NCBI RefSeq assembly: GCF_963576545.1
Contig: NC_083647.1
Span: 1,493,007 to 1,557,006, forward strand
Length of the DNA: 64,000 bases
Direction: 5' to 3'
Source: Limanda limanda
Taxonomy: Eukaryota > Chordata > Actinopteri > Pleuronectiformes > Pleuronectidae
Of the stretch, positions 57,740-64,000 are shown piece by piece. Both the position numbers and the translations under genes were made by a program. The notes under the pieces are model-generated. The model worked only from the letters and a program-made list of their open reading frames with translations, did no database searches and was not told the DNA's origin. The first letter of the stretch is position 1. Every line of letters starts with the position of its first letter.

Positions 57740-58334
57740 CTGTTCTTACCCTGTAGAAAAGCAAACACTCAAGACCTGCTGGAAGACTTGGTGAGAAACC
57801 AGAGTCAGCTATTTGGACCCAATGTAAGTGGTTCAGGGATCTATCGCTTAAACAGGCTTAAAAGCCAATCACAGTAGTCAGGGCAGGAGCTAATAAAGAC
57901 GTGTATAATTTTGGTTGCCAGATGGGGGCGGGGTGGGAATGTTGCATACTGGGCTCTGACATGCGGAAAGAAAAGGCCTACCGTGAAGGTGGTGAATATG
58001 ACCGAGAGGCTCCACCGCTGCTCTCCAACACAGGGCCATGCTGACTCTGGTTTCTCTTCATAATGCACAAGTCTTTCGCCTTTTACTAAAGACTTCCGTA
58101 GAGAGGAACAAACATGAGTTGAATATATTTTTGGCAGGCTTTGCTTCATGGCTGAGCCTTTTGAAATTGTGAAAAGTCAAAGAGCTGTCTAGGTCAGAAA
58201 TCAAGCGTCTACAAAGGAGAGCTCGGGCGGAGGTGATAAGCAGCAGCCATCGTTATGCACACCTCCAAATGTGGCACCATATCAAGTGAGATTTGTGCCA
58301 AGAGCCTGGCGTGGACATCCAACACTTGGGGATT

Positions 58335-58522
58335 ATCGCTTCTCGGCCTTTTGGCTAAGATCAAGTGTAGTATCTGTTCTTATCAGTTTAATATCTGATA
58401 TGTCCTCTATATGAGGACTACATATTAAGCAGATTTTTGGCGAGAGGAGCAGAAATGTGGAGCTTGCTCCCTTCTCTCCACGCATCGACCTAGCATTGCA
58501 GTGCCGCTGCGAACGGTGCACT
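58335..58522 (+). ncRNA. RNU2: U2 snRNA copy 17
   Basis: Full length with A109G and G176C; 3' flank gtaaaaaagcaaac. Confidence 0.95.
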
Positions 58523-59117
58523 CTGTTCTTACCCTGTAAAAAAGCAAACACTCAAGACCTGCTGGGAGACTTGGTGAGAAACCAGAGTCAGCTATTTGGA
58601 CCCAATGTAAGTGGTTCAGGGATCTATGGCTTAAACAGGCTTAAAAGCCAATCACAGTAGTCAGGGCAGGAGCTAATAAAGACGTGTATAATTTTGGTTG
58701 CCAGATGGGGGCGGGGTGGGAATGTTGCATACTGGGCTCTGACATGCGGAAAGAAAAGGCCTACCGTGAAGGTGGTGAATGTGACCGAGAGCCTCCACCG
58801 CTGCTCTCCAACACAGGGCCATGATGACTCTGGTTTCTCTTCATAACGCACAAGTCTTTCGCCTTTTACTAAAGACTTCCGTGGAGAGGAACAAACATGA
58901 GTTGATTATATTTTTGGCAGGCTTTGCTTCATGGCTGAGCCTTTTGAAATTGTGAAAAGTCAAAGAGCTGTCTAGGTCAGAAATCAAGCGTCCACAAATG
59001 AGAGCTCGGGCGGAGGTGATAAGCAGCAGCCATCGTTATGCACACCTCCAAATGTGGCACCATATCAAGTGAGATTTGTGCCAAGAGCCTGGCGTGGACA
59101 TCCAACACTTGGGGATT

Positions 59118-59305
59118 ATCGCTTCTCGGCCTTTTGGCTAAGATCAAGTGTAGTATCTGTTCTTATCAGTTTAATATCTGATATGTCCTCTATATGAGGA
59201 CTACATATTAAGCAGATTTTTGGCGAGAGGAGCAGAAATGTGGAGCTTGCTCCCTTCTCTCCACGCATCGACCTAGCATTGCAGTGCCGCTGCGAACGGT
59301 GCACT
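59118..59305 (+). ncRNA. RNU2: U2 snRNA copy 18
   Basis: Matches the preceding copy in its variants. Its downstream spacer has gcgttcacaaatgag where the neighbour has gcgtccacaaatgag, a private change. Confidence 0.95.
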
Positions 59306-59900
59306 CTGTTCTTACCCTGTAAAAAAGCAAACACTCAAGACCTGCTGGGAGACTTGGTGAGAAACCAGAGTCAGCTATTTGGACCCAATGTAAGTGGTTC
59401 AGGGATCTATGGCTTAAACAGGCTTAAAAGCCAATCACAGTAGTCAGGGCAGGAGCTAATAAAGACGTGTATAATTTTGGTTGCCAGATGGGGGCGGGGT
59501 GGGAATGTTGCATACTGGGCTCTGACATGCGGAAAGAAAAGGCCTACCGTGAAGGTGGTGAATGTGACCGAGAGCCTCCACCGCTGCTCTCCAACACAGG
59601 GCCATGATGACTCTGGTTTCTCTTCATAACGCACAAGTCTTTCGCCTTTTACTAAAGACTTCCGTGGAGAGGAACAAACATGAGTTGATTATATTTTTGG
59701 CAGGCTTTGCTTCATGGCTGAGCCTTTTGAAATTGTGAAAAGTCAAAGAGCTGTCTAGGTCAGAAATCAAGCGTTCACAAATGAGAGCTCGGGCGGAGGT
59801 GATAAGCAGCAGCCATCGTTATGCACACCTCCAAATGTGGCACCATATCAAGTGAGATTTGTGCCAAGAGCCTGGCGTGGACATCCAACACTTGGGGATT

Positions 59901-60088
59901 ATCGCTTCTCGGCCTTTTGGCTAAGATCAAGTGTAGTATCTGTTCTTATCAGTTTAATATCTGATATGTCCTCTATATGAGGACTACATATTAAGCAGAT
60001 TTTTGGCAAGAGGAGCAGAAATGTGGAGCTTGCTCCCTTCTCTCCACGCATCGACCTAGCATTGCAGTGCCGCTGGGAATGGTGCACT
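59901..60088 (+). ncRNA. RNU2: U2 snRNA copy 19
   Basis: Full length with C180T and a complete spacer. Confidence 0.95.
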
Positions 60089-60683
60089 CTGTTCTTACCC
60101 TGTAGAAAAGCAAACACTCAAGACTTGCTGGGAGACTTGGTGAGAAACCAGAGTCAGCTATTTGGACCCAATGTAAGTGGTTCAGGGATCTATCGCTTAA
60201 ACAGGCTTAAAAGCCAATCACAGTAGTCAGGGCAGGAGCTAATAAAGACGTGTATAATTTTGGTTGCCAGATGGGGGCGGGGTGGGAATGTTGCATACTG
60301 GGCTCTGACATGCGGAAAGAAAAGGCCTACCGTGAAGGTGGTGAATGTGACCGAGAGGCTCCACCGCTGCTCTCCAACACAGGGCCATGCTGACTCTGGT
60401 TTCTCTTCATAACGCACAAGTCTTTCGCCTTTTACTAAAGACTTCCGTGGAGAGGAACAAACATGAGTTGAATATATTTTTGGCAGGCTTTGCTTCATGG
60501 CTGAGCCTTTTGAAATTGTGAAAAGTCAAAGAGCTGTCTAGGTCAGAAATCAAGCGTCCACAAAGGAGAGCTCGGGCGGAGGTGATAAGCAGCAGCCATC
60601 GTTATGCACACCTCCAAATGTGGCACCATATCAAGTGAGATTTGTGCCAAGAGCCTGGCGTGGACATCCAACACTTGGGGATT

Positions 60684-60871
60684 AATGTTTCTCGGCCTTT
60701 TGGCTAAGATCAAGTGTAGTATCTGTTCTTATCAGTTTAATATCTGATATGTCCTCTATATGAGGACTACATATTAAGCAGATTTTTGGAAAGAGGAGCA
60801 GAAATGTGGAGCTTGCTCCCTTCTCTCCACGCATCGACCTAGCATTGCAGTGCCGCTGGGAACGGTGCACT
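60684..60871 (+). ncRNA. RNU2: U2 snRNA copy 20, altered 5' end
   Basis: The 5' end reads aatgtttctcgg instead of atcgcttctcgg (T2A, C3T, C5T), with C107A next to the Sm site. It is the extra unit of the second higher-order block. The changed bases include part of the 5' segment that pairs with U6 snRNA, so function is uncertain. The promoter is present. Confidence 0.88.
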
Positions 60872-61466
60872 CTGTTCTTACCCTGTAGAAAAGCAAACAC
60901 TCAAGACCTGCTGGTAGACTTGGTGAGAAACCAGAGCCAGCTATTTGGACCCAACGTAAGTGGTTAAGGGATCTATCGCTTAAACAGGCTTAAAAGCCAA
61001 TCACAGTAGTCAGGGCAGGAGCTAATAAAGACGTGTATAATTTTGGTTGCCAGATGGGGGCGGGGTGGGAATGTTGCATACTGGGCTCTGACATGCGGAA
61101 AGAAAAGGCCTACCGTGAAGGTGGTGAATGTGACCGAGAGGCTCCACCGCTGCTCTCCAACACAGGGCCATGATGACTCTGGTTTCTCTTCAAAACGCAC
61201 AAGTCTTTCGCCTTTTACTAAAGACTTCCGTGGAGAGGAACAAACATGAGTTGAATATATTTTTGGCATGCTTTGCTTCATGGCTGAGCCTTTTGAAATT
61301 GTGAAAAGTCAAAGAGCTGTCTAGGTCAGAAATCAAGCGTCCACAAAGGAGAGCTCGGGCGGAGGTGATAAGCAGCAGCCATCGTTATGCACACCTCCAA
61401 ATGTGGCACCATCTCAAGTAGGATTTGTGCCAAGAGCCTGGCGTGGACATCCAACACTTGGGGATT

Positions 61467-61654
61467 ATCGCTTCTCGGCCTTTTGGCTAAGATCAAGTGT
61501 AGTATCTGTTCTTATCAGTTTAATATCTGATATGTCCTCTATATGAGGACTACATATTAAGCAGATTTTTGGCAAGAGGAGCAGAAATGTGGAGCTTGCT
61601 CCCTTCTCTCCACGCATCGACCTAGCATTGCAGTGCCGCTGGGAACGGTGCACT
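61467..61654 (+). ncRNA. RNU2: U2 snRNA copy 21
   Basis: Consensus sequence, followed by the short spacer. Shares the ctcaagtaggatttg proximal-element variant with the copy at 54,949. Confidence 0.95.
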
Positions 61655-61720
61655 CTGTTCTTACCCTGTAGAAAAGCAAACACTCAAGACCTGCTGGGAG
61701 ACTTGGTGAGCTTGGGGATT

Positions 61721-61908
61721 ATCGCTTCTCGGCCTTTTGGCTAAGATCAGGTGTAGTATCTGTTCTCATCAGTTTAATATCTGAAATGTTCTCTATATGA
61801 GGACTACATATTAAGCAGATTTTTGGCAAGAGGAGCAGAAATGTGGAGCCTGCTCCCTTCTCTCCACGCATCGACCTAGCATTGCAGTGCCGCTGCGAAC
61901 GGTGCACT
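61721..61908 (+). pseudogene. RNU2: U2 snRNA copy 22, promoterless and mutated
   Basis: Follows the 66-nt short spacer. Carries A30G, T47C, T65A, C70T, T130C and G176C. Shares A30G, T65A and C70T with the copy at 55,203, so the two descend from one promoterless ancestor. Confidence 0.85.
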
Positions 61909-62503
61909 CTGTTCTTACCCTGTAGAAAAGCAAACACTCAAGACCTGCTGGGAGACTTGGTGAGAAACCAGAGTCAGCTATTTGGACCCAATGTAAGTGG
62001 TTCAGGGATCTATCGCTTAAACAGGCTTAAAAGCCAATCACAGTAGTCAGGGCAGGAGCTAATAAAGACGTGTATAATTTTGGTTGCCAGATGGGGGCGG
62101 GGTGGGAATGTTGCATACTGGGCTCTGACATGCGGAAAGAAAAGGCCTACCGTGAAGGTGGTGAATATGACCGAGAAGCTCCACCGCTGCTCTCCAACAC
62201 AGGGCCATGCTGACTCTGGTTTCTCTTCATAACGCACAAGTCTTTCGCCTTTTACTAAAGACTTCCGTGGAGAGGAACAAACATGAGTTGAATATATTTT
62301 TGGCAGGCTTTGCTTCATGGCTGAGCCTTTTGAAATTGTGAAAAGTCAAAGAGCTGTCTAGGTCAGAAATCAAGCGTCCACAAAGGAGAGCTCGGGCGCA
62401 GGTGATAAGCAGCAGCCATCGTTATGCACACCTCCAAATATGGCACCATATCAAGTGAGATTTGTGCCAAGAGCCTGGCGTGGACATCCAACACTTGGTG
62501 ATT

Positions 62504-62691
62504 ATCGCTTCTCGGCCTTTTGGCTAAGATCAAGTGTAGTATCTGTTCTTATCAGTTTAATATCTGATATGTCCTCTATATGAGGACTACATATTAAGCA
62601 GATTTTTGGCAAGAGGAGCAGAAATGTTGAGCTTGCTCCCTTCTCTCCACGCATCCACCTAGCATTGCAGTGCCGCTGGGAACGGTGCACT
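62504..62691 (+). ncRNA. RNU2: U2 snRNA copy 23
   Basis: Full length. G125T in stem-loop III breaks one pair of ggagcttgctcc; G153C further 3'. The spacer is complete (cacttggtgatt just before the start). Possibly impaired. Confidence 0.9.
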
Positions 62692-63286
62692 CTGTTCTTA
62701 CCCTGTAGAAAAGCAAACACTCAAGACCTGCTGGGAGACTTGGTGAGAAACCAGAGTCAGCTATTTGGACCCAATGTAAGTGGTTCAGGGATCTATCGCT
62801 TAAACAGGCTTAAAAGCCAATCACAGTAGTCAGGGCAGGAGCTAATAAAGACGTGTATAATTTTGGTTGCCAGATGGGGGCGGGGTGGGAATGTTGCATA
62901 CTGGGCTCTGACATGCGGAAAGAAAAGGCCTACCGTTAAGGTGGTGAATGTGACCGAGAGGCTCCACCGCTGCTCTCCAACACAGGGCCAGGCTGACTCT
63001 GGTTTCTCTTCATATTGCACAAGTCGTTCGCCTTTTACTAAAGACTTCCGTGGAGAGGAACAAACATGAGTTGAATATATTTTTGGCAGGCTTTGCTTCA
63101 TGGCTGAGCCTTTTGAAATTGTGAAAAGTCAAAGAGCTGTCTAGGTCAGAAATCAAGCGTCCACAAAGGAGAGCTCGGGCGGAGGTGATAAGCAGCAGCC
63201 ATCGTTATGCACACCTCCAAATGTGGCACCATCTCAAGTGAGATTTGTGCCAAGAGCCTGGCGTGGACATCCAACACTTGGGGATT

Positions 63287-63474
63287 AATGTTTCTCGGCC
63301 TTTTGGCTAAGATCAAGTGTAGTATCTGTTCTTATCAGTTTAATATCTGATATGTCCTCTATATGAGGACTACATATTAAGCAGATTTTTGGCAAGAGGA
63401 GCAGAAATGTGGAGCTTGCTCCCTTCTCTCCACGCATCGACCTAGCATTGCAGTGCCGCTGGGAACGGTGCACT
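63287..63474 (+). ncRNA. RNU2: U2 snRNA copy 24, altered 5' end
   Basis: Same 5' variant (aatgtttctcgg) as the copy at 60,684, otherwise consensus, with a complete upstream spacer. The unit runs on to the window edge. Confidence 0.9.
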
Positions 63475-64000
63475 CTGTTCTTACCCTGTAGAAAAGCAAA
63501 CACTCAAGACCTGCTGGGAGACTTGGTGAGAAACCAGAGTCAGCTATTTGGACCCAATGTAAGTGGTTCAGGGATCTATCGCTTAAACAGGCTTAAAAGC
63601 CAATCACAGTAGTCAGGGCAGGAGCTAATAAAGACGTGTATAATTTTGGTTGCCAGATGGGGGCGGGGTGGGAATGTTGCATACTGGGCTCTGACATGCG
63701 GAAAGAAAAGGCCTACCGTGAAGGTGGTGAATGTGACCGAGAGGCTCCACCGCTGCTCTCCAACACAGGGCCATGCTGACTCTGGTTTCTCTTCATAACG
63801 CACAAGTCTTTCGCCTTTTACTAAAGACTTCCGTGGAGAGGAACAAACATGAGTTGAATATATTTTTGGCAGGCTTTGCTTCATGGCTGAGCCTTTTGAA
63901 ATTGTGAAAAGTCAAAGAGCTGTCTAGGTCAGAAATCAAGCGTCCACAAAGGAGAGCTCGGGCGGAGGTGATAAGCAGCAGCCATCGTTATGCACACCTC

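Larger units (their letters stand above)
49468..61720 (+). repeat. Higher-order repeat of 5,735 bp within the U2 array
   Basis: Diagnostic substitutions recur in the same order: G117T at 50,251 and 55,986; A109G with G176C at 51,817/52,600/53,383 and 57,552/58,335/59,118; C180T at 54,166 and 59,901. Corresponding starts differ by exactly 5,735 (seven 783-bp units plus one of 254). The second block carries one extra unit (60,684) before its short unit, so 55,203 to 61,721 is 6,518 bp. Confidence 0.92.
39841..64000 (+). repeat. Tandem U2 snRNA gene array, 783-bp unit, interrupted by a Keno
   Basis: U2 starts recur every 783 bp: 40,586; 41,369; 42,152; 43,279; 44,062 (Keno-interrupted); 49,468; 50,251; 51,034; 51,817; 52,600; 53,383; 54,166; 54,949; 55,203; 55,986; 56,769; 57,552; 58,335; 59,118; 59,901; 60,684; 61,467; 61,721; 62,504; 63,287. 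There are three exceptions to the spacing. One is 1,127 bp (42,152 to 43,279; a partial 344-bp duplication). Short 254-bp units occur at 54,949 to 55,203 and at 61,467 to 61,721, and the same short junction (cttggtgagcttgggg) occurs after the Keno at about 49,455. Units differ by only a few substitutions, as expected under concerted evolution. All complete copies are on the plus strand and the array continues past the window edge. Confidence 0.97.

Noticed and set aside
40584..63884. Repeated minus-strand 72- and 102-codon ORFs and plus-strand 67-codon ORFs in every 783-bp unit
   Set aside because: They are antisense or sense readings of the U2 gene and its spacer, and stay similar only because the DNA repeats. 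They vary in start and length with single substitutions and have no codon-level constraint.
39841..64000. CRISPR-like or satellite array
   Set aside because: The 783-bp period is far too long for CRISPR, and the repeated unit is a recognisable U2 snRNA gene plus spacer.

Overview
This is a teleost (ray-finned fish) nuclear genome window, probably percomorph. The evidence is the repeat content: fish-type L1, L2, Rex1/L2-like, I/Nimb and Tx1-clade LINEs, Harbinger- and hAT-like MITEs, solo LTRs, and a dispersed repeat typical of percomorphs, plus vertebrate-type U2 snRNA genes. I see no bacterial or organellar genes. Almost everything outside the snRNA array is transposon-derived. Only one short stretch (about 21.07-21.71 kb) looks like a possible ordinary host transcription unit.

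Layout. 1-34 kb is a graveyard of nested retroelements, mostly on the minus strand: three L1 elements or fragments (1-7.2 kb), with an L2 nested in one; an old Tx1/Keno-like element (7.4-10.5 kb) that itself carries a MITE and a solo LTR; MITEs and hAT-like elements (13-15.6 kb); an RNase H-bearing I-clade element (17.3-18.9 kb); another L1 (22.3-24.1 kb); a Nimb fragment split by a solo LTR with a perfect 5-bp target duplication (24.1-25.2 kb); and Rex1/L2-like elements (26.2-28.9 and 32.9-34.0 kb), the first split by a 1.1-kb insertion carrying an unrecognised membrane-protein-like ORF.

34-64 kb is the striking part: a tandem array of U2 snRNA genes with a 783-bp period and 24 full-length copies, plus three separate Tx1-clade (Keno-like) LINE copies sitting in or beside U2 sequence. 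(a) A divergent minus-strand element (34.0-36.8 kb) joins U2 after nucleotide 28 of an inverted U2 fragment. (b) A 5'-truncated, internally deleted Keno copy (37.05-39.84 kb) has its 3' poly(A) joined to U2 at nucleotide 38/39. (c) An almost complete 5.16-kb Keno (44.10-49.25 kb) sits between U2 nucleotides 33 and 38 and removes the branch-point-recognition bases. Keno encodes ORF1 (three CCHC knuckles) and ORF2 (APE endonuclease, RT, C-terminal Cys/His motif). ORF2 is broken by one single-base frameshift.

The array right of the full Keno has a higher-order organisation: a 5,735-bp super-repeat (seven 783-bp units plus one 254-bp short unit), present twice with one extra unit gained in the second copy. 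The short units leave three U2 copies without a proximal promoter; two of these share substitutions. How the parts may fit together (inference): the elements insert in sense into a multicopy, highly transcribed snRNA gene, have 5' leaders of only about 40-50 nt, and so may be transcribed from the U2 promoter, while unequal exchange in the array spreads or purges them.
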